A stretch of 64,000 nt of DNA from Lentzea alba (lineage in GTDB: Bacteria > Actinomycetota > Actinomycetes > Mycobacteriales > Pseudonocardiaceae), in contig NZ_JAAMPJ010000014.1 of the NCBI RefSeq assembly GCF_011067745.1, positions 124,001 to 188,000 on the forward strand, read 5' to 3'. The position numbers were made by a program, and so were the translations under genes. This document shows positions 1 to 7,899 of this stretch, piece after piece (position 1 is the first letter of the stretch; every line of letters begins with the position of its first letter). The notes beneath the pieces are model-generated. The model made no database searches, was not told the origin of the DNA, and worked only from the letters and a program-made list of their open reading frames with translations.

Positions 1-584
1 TGGAGGAGCTCGCCGAGTACAGCGAGGACGTCGACCTGCAACTGCTGGTGCTGTCGAAGGACCTGTCGTCGGGCTGGCACTACCTGCAGGTCGCGACCGT
101 GCTGCGGGACAACGGCCGTTCCGAGGAGGCGCTGGACTGGGTGGAACGCGGCTTGCGTGCCGTCGGTGGCCGGGGCGCGGCGCTGCGGTTGATCGACCTG
201 GCCGTCGAGGAACACCTGCGGCGGGGCAGCCCGCAGCGGGCGGTGGAGGTGTGCCGGGAGGCGTTCTTCGCCCGGCCGAACCTCGACGTCTACCTCAAGA
301 TCCGCGCGCTGGTCGTGCACACCGACGACTGGCCGCCGTTGCGCGCCGAGCTGGTGAACCACCTCGTGCAGGACGGCACCCGGCTCGCGATCGAGGTCTA
401 CCGGCGCATCGTCGAGGTCGAGCTCGCCCGGCGCGGCGTCGAGGAGCAGGAACTCGTCGTCGAATGGCTGCACCAACTACGCGGCCTGCAGCCCGACGCG
501 TTCGCGGACTACCTGGAGCACATCAAGTCGCGCCACGTCGCCGACCGGCAACTGCTCGACGAGTTGTCCAAACGCGGACTCTGA
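1..584 (+). CDS. C-terminal part of a SWIM zinc-finger family protein (5' end outside window)
   Basis: The reading frame is open from the window edge to the TGA ending at 584, so only the last ~193 residues are visible. The protein is helical with TPR-like repeats (SSGWHYLQVATVLRDNGRSE, then EEALDWVERGL), a pattern I associate with the C-terminal half of actinobacterial SWIM zinc-finger proteins, where a CxCxnCxH motif would lie upstream. That diagnostic motif is not in the window, so the name rests on the C-terminal repeats only. A generic TPR protein is the alternative. The next gene is convergent and ends at 621. Confidence 0.5.
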   Translation, partial: EELAEYSEDVDLQLLVLSKDLSSGWHYLQVATVLRDNGRSEEALDWVERGLRAVGGRGAALRLIDLAVEEHLRRGSPQRAVEVCREAFFARPNLDVYLKIRALVVHTDDWPPLRAELVNHLVQDGTRLAIEVYRRIVEVELARRGVEEQELVVEWLHQLRGLQPDAFADYLEHIKSRHVADRQLLDELSKRGL

Positions 585-620
585 CCAATACCACTTCGGA
601 TAGTCCGTACTCGTACTATC

Positions 621-2045
621 CTATTTCGCATGACCCAGGCCTGCCGGCGTGCGGTCCGCCCACGGCCGAGCGCGCTCGAGCTGGGCGGACACCGACAGCA
701 GCGTGCACTCGTCGTGCTGGCGGCCGACGAGCTGCACCGCGAGCGGCAGGCCGGACGACGTGCGGCCGGCGGGCACCGAGGCGGCGGGGTTGCCGACGAT
801 GTTCCACAGCGGCAGGAACGTCGTGTAGTGCGAGGCCGCGAGCAGCGCGGTGACGACGTTGCGGTGGTCCCACTCGCCGACCCGGATCGGCGGGCGGGTC
901 AGCGCCGGGGTCAGCAGCACGTCGACCGAGGTGAACACCCGGTTCGCGTACGCGGTGAGGGTGGCGTCGTCCTTCATCGCCCAGCGGCGGGTGGCGCGCG
1001 GGAGACGGCGGCCCAGGTCACCGACCGCGCGGGTGCGGGGCTCGACCAGGTCCGGGAACTCCATGCCGGTGCGCGCGAGGTAGGCGTTGTAGAGGTAGCG
1101 GGCGGCGAACTGCGTGGAGGCGGTGAGATCGCGCATCGGCGGGTCGAGGCGCATCACGTCGTGACCGAGGTCGGTGAGCAGCGCGGCGGTGTCCTGCACG
1201 GCGTCGCGGACCTCGTCGGCGATCGGGATGCCCGGACCCCACGGCCGCAGCGACACCCCGATCCGCAGCCGTCCGGGATCGGTCCGCGCGGCCTGCGTGA
1301 AGCTCGTGCGCGGCGGATGCGCGACGTGCGCGTCACCGGGGACGGCGCCGTGGATCTGGTCGGCGACCAACGCCCAGTCCAGCACGGTGCGGGTGATCGG
1401 GCCCGCCACCACCAAGCCGCCCCACGCCTCACGTTCGGGAGAGAGCGACACGCGGCCGCGCTGGGGCTTGAGCCCGAACAGCCCCGTGACCGCCGACGGG
1501 ATCCGGATCGACCCGGCGCCGTCGGTGCCGATCGCGGCCGCCGCCAGCCCCGCGGCCACCGCCGCGGCCGAACCGCCGCTGGAACCGCCGGGGGAGTGCG
1601 CCAGCGACCACGGGTTGCGCGTCGGACCCGCCCAGCCGCTCTCGGTGTAGGGCCACAGCCCCAGCTCGGGCATCCGGGTCCGGCCGATGATCACCGCCCC
1701 GGCCGCGCGCAGGCGCGCCACGATCGCGGAGTCGGCGGGTTCGGGCGTGCGGGCGGCGTTCGTGCCCTTGGTCGTGGGCAGGCCCTCGATCGCGATGTCC
1801 TCCTTGACCGCGATCGGCACCCCCGGCAACGGCAGGTCCTCACCGGCGGCCCGGCGCGCGTCCGCCTGCTCGGCCTCCGCCAGGGCTTTCTCGGCGAAGA
1901 CCAGCCGGAACGCGTTGAGCTGCGGATCGACGCGCTCGATGCGGCGCAGGTGCTCGGCGACGAGGTCGCGCGCGGTCACCTCGCCGGACCGCACGGCGTG
2001 GGCCTGCCTTGCCACCCCGGCGAAACACAGCTCCGTCAGCTCCAT
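621..2045 (-). CDS. Amidase signature family hydrolase
   Basis: A 474-residue protein with the complete Ser-cisSer-Lys triad of amidase-signature enzymes. The lysine is K81 in AVKEDI, the glycine/serine-rich loop SPGGSSGGS spans about 151-159 (cis-Ser around 155-156), and the nucleophile is S179 in GAGSIRIP. Length is normal for the family, which hydrolyses amide bonds in the cytoplasm. Substrate cannot be told; the lack of a gatBC context argues against GatA. It is transcribed away from the secreted protein gene at 2096, leaving about 50 bp for two divergent promoters. Confidence 0.9.
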   Translation of the reverse strand: MELTELCFAGVARQAHAVRSGEVTARDLVAEHLRRIERVDPQLNAFRLVFAEKALAEAEQADARRAAGEDLPLPGVPIAVKEDIAIEGLPTTKGTNAARTPEPADSAIVARLRAAGAVIIGRTRMPELGLWPYTESGWAGPTRNPWSLAHSPGGSSGGSAAAVAAGLAAAAIGTDGAGSIRIPSAVTGLFGLKPQRGRVSLSPEREAWGGLVVAGPITRTVLDWALVADQIHGAVPGDAHVAHPPRTSFTQAARTDPGRLRIGVSLRPWGPGIPIADEVRDAVQDTAALLTDLGHDVMRLDPPMRDLTASTQFAARYLYNAYLARTGMEFPDLVEPRTRAVGDLGRRLPRATRRWAMKDDATLTAYANRVFTSVDVLLTPALTRPPIRVGEWDHRNVVTALLAASHYTTFLPLWNIVGNPAASVPAGRTSSGLPLAVQLVGRQHDECTLLSVSAQLERARPWADRTPAGLGHAK

Positions 2046-2095
2046 GAACCGACCCTAAGCGCCGACAGGTGATCTACGGAATGGGAGTACCACGC

Positions 2096-2602
2096 ATGAG
2101 AGTCCTCGCGACGGCCACCGCCGCCCTGCTCGCCCTGAGCACACTGGTGACACCGGCCCACGCCGCCGCCACGCCGATGTATCGCTACGAGATCATCAAC
2201 CGCGCCAACAGCTGGCTCACAGCGAACAACGGCACCCGCGTGCCCTACGACCAGAACCGCACCTGGACCGACGGCTACCGCCAGGACTGCTCCGGCTACG
2301 CCTCCATGGCCGCGAAGCTCGACAAACCGGGCCCCAACACCGTCGAGCTCAACACCGCGACCTGGACGAGCCCGATCTCGATGTCCGAGCTCAAGCGCGG
2401 CGACCTCGTCATCGACGCGATCGGCGACGGCAACAACCGCCACGCCGTGATCTTCGACCGGTGGACCGACACCAGCAAGACCCGCTACTTCGCCTATGAG
2501 CAGCGCGGCGACTGGGGCACCGACTACCGCTCCCGCACCTACGGCCTGGAGCCCTACTCCGACTACAAGGCCCGCAGGCTCAACAACGTCATCGACAAGT
2601 GA
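2096..2602 (+). CDS. Secreted NlpC/P60- or CHAP-like cysteine hydrolase
   Basis: About 168 residues with a clear signal peptide (MRVLATATAALLALSTL then an AHA-A cleavage site). The mature part carries DCSGYASMA and later RHAVIFDRW, the Cys and His positions expected of NlpC/P60-type papain-fold peptidoglycan hydrolases or amidases. I start at ATG 2096 rather than upstream because it gives the signal peptide directly and has GGGAGT seven bases before it. It probably acts outside the cell on wall peptides or as a small secreted amidase. The catalytic triad's third residue was not assigned. Confidence 0.75.
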   Translation: MRVLATATAALLALSTLVTPAHAAATPMYRYEIINRANSWLTANNGTRVPYDQNRTWTDGYRQDCSGYASMAAKLDKPGPNTVELNTATWTSPISMSELKRGDLVIDAIGDGNNRHAVIFDRWTDTSKTRYFAYEQRGDWGTDYRSRTYGLEPYSDYKARRLNNVIDK

Positions 2603-2609
2603 GACAGGT

Positions 2610-2640
2610 GTGCCCACCGGCCGGCACCGCCGGTGGGCAC
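2610..2640. terminator. Bidirectional hairpin terminator
   Basis: A perfect 12-bp stem (GTGCCCACCGGC at 2610-2621, complement at 2629-2640) with a 7-nt loop sits between the convergent genes ending at 2602 and 2652. There is no U-tract, as usual for high-GC actinomycetes. Confidence 0.75.
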
Positions 2641-2651
2641 CGCGTGCTGGT

Positions 2652-3152
2652 TCACGCCGGCTGGCGGCTGCGGTGGTTCGCGACCGCGACCCGGTTCGCG
2701 CACTTGGCGGCGCAGAACCTGCGGCGTCCGTTGCGGCTGGTGTCGACGAAGACGGTGTCGCAGCCGTCGCGGTCGCACGCGCCGATGCGCCCCGCGTCCT
2801 CGCAGAACAACGCCGCCATGCCCGCCGCCGTGTAGGCCTTCACGCGCACGTCGGTCGGTGCGTCCTCACGCGCGTAGTGCAGGTGCGGCGCGCGTCCGTC
2901 GTGCGTGGAGATGTAGTGCGTCGTTGACGACTCGGCCAGCAACTCGTTGAGCAGCTCGACCGTCGGCTGGTGGAAGACCTGGCGCAGGCGCTCGATCCAG
3001 TCTCGTACGTCACGTTCCTGGCGGGCGTCGAGCGAGCCGAGGGGCCGGTAGTCGGACGCTTTGAGCACGTCGAGCAGGTTCGCGCCGGTCTCGGCGTTGA
3101 CCAGCGTCGCGGCGAGTTCCGCGGCCGCCCCGCCGTAAGGGTTGAAATGCAC
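2652..3152 (-). CDS. CGNR zinc-finger (ABATE-type) putative transcriptional regulator
   Basis: 166 residues. The C-terminus has CDRDGCDTVFVD, then RRRFCAAKCANR, matching the CGNR zinc finger (C-x4-C ... C-x3-C-x-N-R), with CANR in place of the eponymous CGNR. The N-terminal ~120 residues are the helical region usually called ABATE. Such proteins are thought to be DNA-binding regulators. GTG start at 3152. It is divergent from the small Cys-rich ORF at 3173, with starts only 20 bp apart. Confidence 0.85.
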   Translation of the reverse strand: MHFNPYGGAAAELAATLVNAETGANLLDVLKASDYRPLGSLDARQERDVRDWIERLRQVFHQPTVELLNELLAESSTTHYISTHDGRAPHLHYAREDAPTDVRVKAYTAAGMAALFCEDAGRIGACDRDGCDTVFVDTSRNGRRRFCAAKCANRVAVANHRSRQPA

Positions 3153-3172
3153 TAGACCATGACAGCACGCTG

Positions 3173-3385
3173 GTGAGCATGATCGCCACCTGCCCCGCCT
3201 GCCACTGGCCCTGCTCCTCCTCCGTCTCCTCGCACGGTGCGGTGTCCTACGTCCGCTGCGTGTGCGGCCTGTTCCTCGTCGTGGAGCGAGGAGTCATCAC
3301 CGCGACCGCCGGGACCAGCACGTTCGCCCCGATTCACCACGGCTGTGGTGATCTTGCTAGTGTCCCGGACCGTGAGCCGTCGTGA
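3173..3385 (+). CDS. Possible small Cys-rich (zinc-ribbon-like) protein
   Basis: A 70-codon ORF beginning MSMIATCPACHWPC, with a second cysteine pair RCVCG around residues 29-31: the spacing of a four-cysteine zinc ribbon. The first ~50 residues look protein-like, but the C-terminal 20 codons run through the operator and promoter of the TetR gene at 3372 and overlap it by 14 nt, so the natural end or the reality of the ORF is uncertain. No function is assigned. Confidence 0.45.
   Translation: MSMIATCPACHWPCSSSVSSHGAVSYVRCVCGLFLVVERGVITATAGTSTFAPIHHGCGDLASVPDREPS
3334..3351. promoter_or_regulatory. Probable TetR operator
   Basis: TCACCAC-GGCT-GTGGTGA is a perfect 7-bp inverted repeat with a 4-bp spacer, lying 21 bp upstream of the TetR start. 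Just downstream, TAGTGT (3358-3363) sits 8 nt before GTG 3372 and looks like a leaderless -10 box, so a protein bound at the dyad would block it. Autoregulation is inferred. Confidence 0.5.
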
Positions 3386-3986
3386 TCTTCTGTGCGACAC
3401 CGCGATCCAGATCCTCGCGGTGGAAGGCGGCCGGGGCCTGACCCACCGCGCGATCGACCGCGAGGCCGGCGTCCCCATCGGCACCACCAAGAACTACTTC
3501 CCGACCCGCGAGGCGATCCTCACGGCCGCCGCGGCCCGGATGACCGCCCTGCACCGCGCCGCCGTCGACCGCCTGCGCGAGACCACCCCGGCCGACGTCA
3601 GCGCCTCCGACGTCGCCGAGCTGTACCCGGCCCTGCTGCGCCGCGCGGTGGCCGACGACCCGACCCAGATGCTCGCGATGGTCGAGCTGTACCTGGAGGC
3701 CGTCCGCCGCCCCGGTGTGCGCGAGGCGTTGTCCGGCATGGTGCTGGCCAACGCCGAGGCGGCCGCGACCCTGCAGCAGGCGGCGGGCCTGCCCTCGACG
3801 GTCCGCGACACCGGTCTGCTGGACGCCTACTTCCTGGGCGTGGCGATCTCGCTGCTGGCCCTGCCGACCGAGACGCTGCGCACGGTCGGGCTCGACGACC
3901 CCTACGCGCTCGGGATCGGCGTATTTTCGGCGACCGCGCCTAACGCCGGCCGGTCACCAGGACAGAGATCAGCAGAATCAAGCTGA
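3372..3986 (+). CDS. TetR family transcriptional regulator
   Basis: 204 residues starting MSRRDLLCDTAIQILAVEGG. A TetR helix-turn-helix occupies about residues 8-50 (LTHRAIDREAGVPIGTTKNYF), followed by a variable helical ligand domain. GTG 3372 is chosen because it places the HTH normally and has a -10-like TAGTGT 8 nt upstream. The 3' end overlaps the convergent membrane-protein gene by 47 bp. The effector and target are unknown; the dyad at 3334 suggests autorepression. Confidence 0.85.
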   Translation: MSRRDLLCDTAIQILAVEGGRGLTHRAIDREAGVPIGTTKNYFPTREAILTAAAARMTALHRAAVDRLRETTPADVSASDVAELYPALLRRAVADDPTQMLAMVELYLEAVRRPGVREALSGMVLANAEAAATLQQAAGLPSTVRDTGLLDAYFLGVAISLLALPTETLRTVGLDDPYALGIGVFSATAPNAGRSPGQRSAESS

Positions 3987-4617
3987 TCACCGCCGGCACC
4001 ACGCAGGCGACGGCGAGCATCGCCAGCCCGAACTGGTCACCGCCGTCGGCCGTGTGCGGAACGGTGAAGAACGCCCAGGTCGCGACCCCGCCGCCGACGA
4101 GCGTGATGCCGCCCAGGATCGCGACCGCGCGTGCCTTGTAGGCCTTGCGCACCGGTTCGCGGGCCGCGGCGGCGCAGTGCCTGCCCAGCGCGCCGACGAT
4201 CACCCTGCTGTCCTGCGTGAGCCCGCTGAAGTGCAGCAACTGGCCGTCGTCGAACCGGATCGCGCAGTCGAGGTCCGAGCCGGTGTAGGAGTGCTCGCCG
4301 CGCTCGGCGACGTCGATCGCCCGCACCTGCTCCCACGTCCAGCTGCGCCGGGTGCCGCCCAGCACGTGCGCGATACCGCCGTCGTAGAGCTCGATCACCT
4401 CGGGCACACGGGCCTTGCGCAGCAGCACCGCCGACGCGGGGGCGGCGAGCAGCAGGGGGAACGCGGCGAAGATCAGCGCGTACTGCGCGCCGCCGAGGTC
4501 GATCACGAACATCAGCACCAGCAGCAGCGCGCTGACCAGAGCCACGATCAGCAACACGCGGCCCAGCACGCGTCTTCGGTCGGTGGCGACGGGGTGAGAG
4601 CTCAGCAGTTGACCCAT
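3940..4617 (-). CDS. Membrane protein of unknown function (PH-like central domain)
   Basis: 225 residues with two hydrophobic segments near residues 18-40 and 45-65, a soluble middle (ELYDGGIAHVLGG, then SWTWEQVRAIDV) that resembles a PH-like/bPH fold, and two more hydrophobic segments near 165-185 and 195-220. The topology suggests a soluble domain held between two transmembrane hairpins. No enzyme motif is visible. Similar proteins are annotated as DUF6585-like or hypothetical. Its 3' end overlaps the TetR gene. Confidence 0.65.
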   Translation of the reverse strand: MGQLLSSHPVATDRRRVLGRVLLIVALVSALLLVLMFVIDLGGAQYALIFAAFPLLLAAPASAVLLRKARVPEVIELYDGGIAHVLGGTRRSWTWEQVRAIDVAERGEHSYTGSDLDCAIRFDDGQLLHFSGLTQDSRVIVGALGRHCAAAAREPVRKAYKARAVAILGGITLVGGGVATWAFFTVPHTADGGDQFGLAMLAVACVVPAVISLILLISVLVTGRR

Positions 4618-4664
4618 CCGATCAACCTACCCAGCGGGTCTGACAATCCCGGCGACCTTCAGCG

Positions 4665-5363
4665 TCAGGTCCCGCCGGTCACCCGCAGGATCGCGCCCGT
4701 CGTGTAGGACGCCTCGTCCGACAGCAGCCACGCGATGGCGTTCGCGATCTCCTCGGCCTCACCCGGCCGGCCCATCGGCACGCGCCCGGCCACCCGGTCC
4801 GGGCGATCCGGCTGCCCCGACAGCTGGTGGATGTCGGTGCGGATGGTGCCGGGCTGCACGCAGTTCACCCGGATCCCGCGCGGCGCGAGCTCCTTGGACA
4901 ACCCGATGGTCATCGCGTCCACGGCCGCTTTGGTCGCGGCGTAGTGGACGTACTCACCAGGGCTGCCCAGCGTGGCGGCGCCGGAGGAGATGTTCACGAT
5001 CGAGCCGCGGCTCATCCGCCGCGACGCCTCGCGGGCCACGAAGAACGCGCCGACCACGTTGACGTCCACGACCCGGCGCAGGTCCTCGGTGCGCAGGTCG
5101 GCCAGCGGGCCCGAGGGGGAGGTGATGCCGGCGTTGTTGACCACGCTGGTGACGTCGTCGCCGGCGGCGTCGAACAGGCGCGCCACGTCGTGTTCGTCGC
5201 TGGTGTCCGCCTGCACGGCCACGACGCCGAGCTCCTTCTCCAGCAGGCGGGCCTCGTCGGCGGCCTGGCGGTAGCTGATCACGACCCGGTGGCCGTCGCG
5301 CACCAGTCGGCGTGCGGTCGCGGCCCCGATACCCCGGCTTCCCCCGGTGATCACCGTTGTCAT
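4665..5363 (-). CDS. SDR family oxidoreductase (FabG-like)
   Basis: 232 residues starting MTTVITGGSRGIG. Classical SDR features are in order: nucleotide loop TGGSRGIG (about 6-13), VVNNAGI (about 84-90), catalytic Ser in IVNISS (about 130), YxxxK as YAATK (about 146-150), and VQPGTIRTD. It should use NAD(P)H to reduce a carbonyl or oxidise an alcohol. ATG 5363 is preceded by GGTGGG. It is divergent from a PadR gene and a dyad lies between the two, so PadR probably controls it. Confidence 0.9.
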   Translation of the reverse strand: MTTVITGGSRGIGAATARRLVRDGHRVVISYRQAADEARLLEKELGVVAVQADTSDEHDVARLFDAAGDDVTSVVNNAGITSPSGPLADLRTEDLRRVVDVNVVGAFFVAREASRRMSRGSIVNISSGAATLGSPGEYVHYAATKAAVDAMTIGLSKELAPRGIRVNCVQPGTIRTDIHQLSGQPDRPDRVAGRVPMGRPGEAEEIANAIAWLLSDEASYTTGAILRVTGGT

Positions 5364-5381
5364 GACACCCACCCTACCCAT

Positions 5382-5399
5382 ATATTCGGTGCCGAGTAT
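5382..5399. promoter_or_regulatory. Dyad between SDR and PadR genes (probable PadR operator)
   Basis: ATATTCGGTGCCGAGTAT is a near-perfect inverted repeat: pairing fails only at one arm position and at the two central bases. It sits in the 48-bp divergent intergenic region, 13 bp before the PadR ATG and 19 bp from the SDR start. PadR repressors commonly bind such A/T-flanked dyads and autoregulate. Confidence 0.55.
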
Positions 5400-5411
5400 T
5401 TGGGAGCGGAT

Positions 5412-5999
5412 ATGTCGTTCAAGCGCACGAACCCCCTGGCTCTCGCGGTGCTGGCGTTGCTGTCGGAGCGGCCCATGCACCCCTACGAGATGGCGCAGAC
5501 CATGCGGGAACGCCACCAGGAGGAGGTGATCAAGCTCAACTACGGCTCGCTGTACACCGTCGTGGAGTCGCTGCGCAGCCACGAGCTGATCACCGCGAGC
5601 GCCACGCGGAAGGCGGGCAACCGGCCCGAGCGCACCGTGTACGCCATCACCGAGGCGGGCACGCGGGAGCTGCACGACTGGTTGCGCGAGCTGATCGCGG
5701 TGCCGGCCAAGGAGTACCCGCGGTTCGAGGCCGGAATCTCCCTGGTCGGGCTGCTGCCCCCGGACGACGCGCTGACCGTCGTCGAGCAGCGTGAGCGGGC
5801 CGTGGGCGAGCAGCTCGCCGCGCTCGCGGTGCTGCTGGAACGGCTCGCGGGCATGGGCCTGCCGCAGCTCGCGTGGATCGAGCTCGACTACCGGATGGCC
5901 ATGCTGCGCGCCGAACGCGCCTGGCTCACCTGGTTCGCCACCGCCATCCGCGACGGCACCGTCGGCGGACACGAGCACTGGGAGGGACAACACCGATGA
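5412..5999 (+). CDS. PadR family transcriptional regulator
   Basis: 195 residues. The N-terminal winged helix (LALAVLALLSERPMHPYEMA ... YGSLYTVVESL) is typical of PadR, and the ~90-residue C-terminal helical part is the Vir_act_alpha_C-like dimerisation arm (ERAWLTWFATAI near the end). ATG 5412 follows GGGAGCGGA. Its TGA overlaps the ATG of the next gene (ATGA), so the two are translationally coupled. It likely represses itself and the divergent SDR gene. Confidence 0.9.
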   Translation: MSFKRTNPLALAVLALLSERPMHPYEMAQTMRERHQEEVIKLNYGSLYTVVESLRSHELITASATRKAGNRPERTVYAITEAGTRELHDWLRELIAVPAKEYPRFEAGISLVGLLPPDDALTVVEQRERAVGEQLAALAVLLERLAGMGLPQLAWIELDYRMAMLRAERAWLTWFATAIRDGTVGGHEHWEGQHR

Positions 6000-6328
6000 A
6001 ACGACTGCTGTTCGAGGTGCGGGGCGTGGTGCGGGCACCGTTGGAACAGGTGCGCGAGCGCATGTTCGCCGACGCGGGGGAGTCCGGACCGCACCGGCTG
6101 GTCGACCGCGAACAGGGCCTGATCGCCTACTGGGGCGACTGGTGGTACCGCGGGGAGGATTCGCTGCATCCGCATGCCGAGGGCGCCTTGGTGGTACACC
6201 GCGTCTACAACATCGCAAAGCAAGGCAACTGGGCTCCCTACCTGGCGAACAAGCTGTTCCTCGGCTACCGCTCCCGGCTCGAGGCCTCGATGAGGCAACG
6301 GGTCGCGCACCTCGAAGGTCGCCACTGA
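5996..6328 (+). CDS. Conserved protein co-translated with PadR
   Basis: 110 residues, MKRLLFEVRGVVRAPLEQVR onward, with WGDWWYRGED in the middle. The start resembles SRPBCC/START-like small proteins (a beta strand followed by 'APLEQVRERM'), but the length is short for that fold and no ligand residues can be assigned. The 4-bp ATGA overlap with the PadR gene implies coupled expression and a related role, perhaps in sensing or handling the same compound. Confidence 0.6.
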   Translation: MKRLLFEVRGVVRAPLEQVRERMFADAGESGPHRLVDREQGLIAYWGDWWYRGEDSLHPHAEGALVVHRVYNIAKQGNWAPYLANKLFLGYRSRLEASMRQRVAHLEGRH

Positions 6329-6356
6329 CCGACGAGAAACCGGCCGGTGACCGACG

Positions 6357-6375
6357 ACAGGTAAGGGTGACCTTA
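6357..6375. promoter_or_regulatory. Candidate DtxR/IdeR iron box
   Basis: ACAGGTAAGGGTGACCTTA matches the 19-bp IdeR/DtxR consensus (TTAGGTTAGGCTAACCTAA type) at 13 positions against the common TCACC variant. It covers the region upstream of TAGAGT (6397-6402), a -10 box 6 nt before ATG 6409. In this position an iron-loaded repressor would block transcription. The consensus match is by eye. Confidence 0.55.
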
Positions 6376-6408
6376 TTCCTCACCCGAACGGCTGTATAGA
6401 GTGTGCAG

Positions 6409-7272
6409 ATGAGGTGCTCGACGCTCTCCGACTTCGCGGGAGAACCGCTGGCCGGCACGGCCGCGACCGCGACGGCGTGGCTGTGCCTGGAGCAGCCGGG
6501 CCCGTGGGGCCGCGACGCGATCGTGGAGAGCCACCTCGACCCCGAACTCGGCGCCGAGCTGCAACGCCGCGCCGCCGGCACCGGGGTGCGCATCCTGCTG
6601 ATCCGCCGCCCCGGCAAGCACGCCGACCACCACACGCCCGCGACGCGGCGCCTGTACCTGGCCTCGACGAAGCCCGGTGCGTCGTGGCTGGAGCAGGCCG
6701 ACCTCGCCGCCCCCGAGGAAGCCCTCGAACTCGACTTCGAGGCACTGGGCGCGGGCCGGTCCACCGCGTTCGGCACGCCTGTGCGCGACCCGCTGCTGCT
6801 CGTGTGCACCAACAGCAAACGCGACGTCTGCTGCGCCCTGTACGGCCGTCCGATCGCCACCGCGCTCAACCTCTGGGAGTGCACCCACACCGGCGGGCAC
6901 CGTTTCGCCCCGACCGGTGTCCTGCTGCCCACCGGTCACCTGTACGGGCGACTCGACCTCCAGTTGGCCCAGCGCGTGGTCACCGAGGGCATCCTCGCCG
7001 ACCGGTGCCGCGGCCGGTCCTGCTTCACCCCGCGGGGACAGGTCGCCGAGGTCGCCGTGCGCACACAGCTCGGCGAGACCCGCGATGTGCTCACCGTCGT
7101 CGCCGAGACCTCCGACTCCGCGACCGTGCGGCACGCCGACGGCCGCGAGTGGCGGGTGGCGCTGACCGAGCAACCGGTGCCGCCGCGCCCGGCCAGCTGC
7201 GGCAAGTCACCCGACATCGCGATCGCCCTGGTCGCCACCGCGATCGACGAGCTCGCGAAGGTCTACCGATAG
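6409..7272 (+). CDS. Sucrase/ferredoxin-like family protein, probably iron-regulated
   Basis: 287 residues of the sucraseferredoxin-like (thioredoxin-like [2Fe-2S]) family. Putative cluster ligands are C133 and C141/C142 (VCTNSKRDVCC) and the C158-x-H-x3-H164 group (ECTHTGGH). The family is often encoded near siderophore uptake genes and is thought to act as a small redox carrier. I start at ATG 6409, since TAGAGT lies 6 nt upstream in leaderless arrangement; GTG 6403 is the alternative. The iron box at 6357 supports an iron-stress role, which is an inference. Confidence 0.8.
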   Translation: MRCSTLSDFAGEPLAGTAATATAWLCLEQPGPWGRDAIVESHLDPELGAELQRRAAGTGVRILLIRRPGKHADHHTPATRRLYLASTKPGASWLEQADLAAPEEALELDFEALGAGRSTAFGTPVRDPLLLVCTNSKRDVCCALYGRPIATALNLWECTHTGGHRFAPTGVLLPTGHLYGRLDLQLAQRVVTEGILADRCRGRSCFTPRGQVAEVAVRTQLGETRDVLTVVAETSDSATVRHADGREWRVALTEQPVPPRPASCGKSPDIAIALVATAIDELAKVYR

Positions 7273-7309
7273 CTTCGGCCGACAACTTCGGGCCGGTAGT
7301 TTCGGGCCG

Positions 7310-7831
7310 GTGCCCGCACTGATCCACCTCAACGGCCCGACCGGCGTCGGCAAGTCGACCATCGCCGCCCGCTACGCCGCCGAGCACCCCAAGACGCTCA
7401 ACCTCGACGCCGACGAGATCGTGCGTCTCGTCGGCGGATGGCAGGACGACTTCTTCGGCACCGTCACCCTGGTCCGCCCGCTCGCGATCGCCATGGCGGC
7501 CACGCACCTGGCGTCGGGCCACGACGTGGTGATGCCGCAACTGGTCGCCCGCCGGTCCGAACGCGACAGGTTCGCCGAGACCGCCCACGCCGCGGGCGCG
7601 GACTACCGGGAGTTCGTGCTACTCGCCCCCGCGGACGTCGCGGTACAGCGGTTCCAGCAACGTGATCACCACATCGACGGCGCGGTCGAGGCCCTGGGCG
7701 GGGCGGGGATGATCCACCGGATCCGCGACCAGTTCACCCACTACCTCACGCGCGAGTCGGTGGTGATCGAGACGGGTGACGCCGACGCCGACCAGACCTA
7801 CCGGGAACTGATCGCGGCACTGAGCAGGTGA
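7310..7831 (+). CDS. P-loop NTPase/small-molecule kinase-like protein
   Basis: 173 residues with Walker A GPTGVGKST at about 9-17 and the layout of gluconate/chloramphenicol-kinase-like P-loop proteins (NLDADEIVRLVGGW, then VLLAPADVAVQRF with a lid-like QRDHH). It may phosphorylate a small molecule, but the substrate is unknown. GTG 7310 has TAGTTT 7 nt upstream. A short direct repeat (TTCGGGCCGGT, at 7287 and 7301) lies across this promoter. The stop overlaps no gene; the methyltransferase starts 69 bp later. Confidence 0.75.
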   Translation: MPALIHLNGPTGVGKSTIAARYAAEHPKTLNLDADEIVRLVGGWQDDFFGTVTLVRPLAIAMAATHLASGHDVVMPQLVARRSERDRFAETAHAAGADYREFVLLAPADVAVQRFQQRDHHIDGAVEALGGAGMIHRIRDQFTHYLTRESVVIETGDADADQTYRELIAALSR

Positions 7832-7899
7832 ACCCCACGCGAAGCCACGGCCTTTCGCCTCTGCGGCCACCGCCGGGAGCGCCCCTAAGCTTCTCCGTC

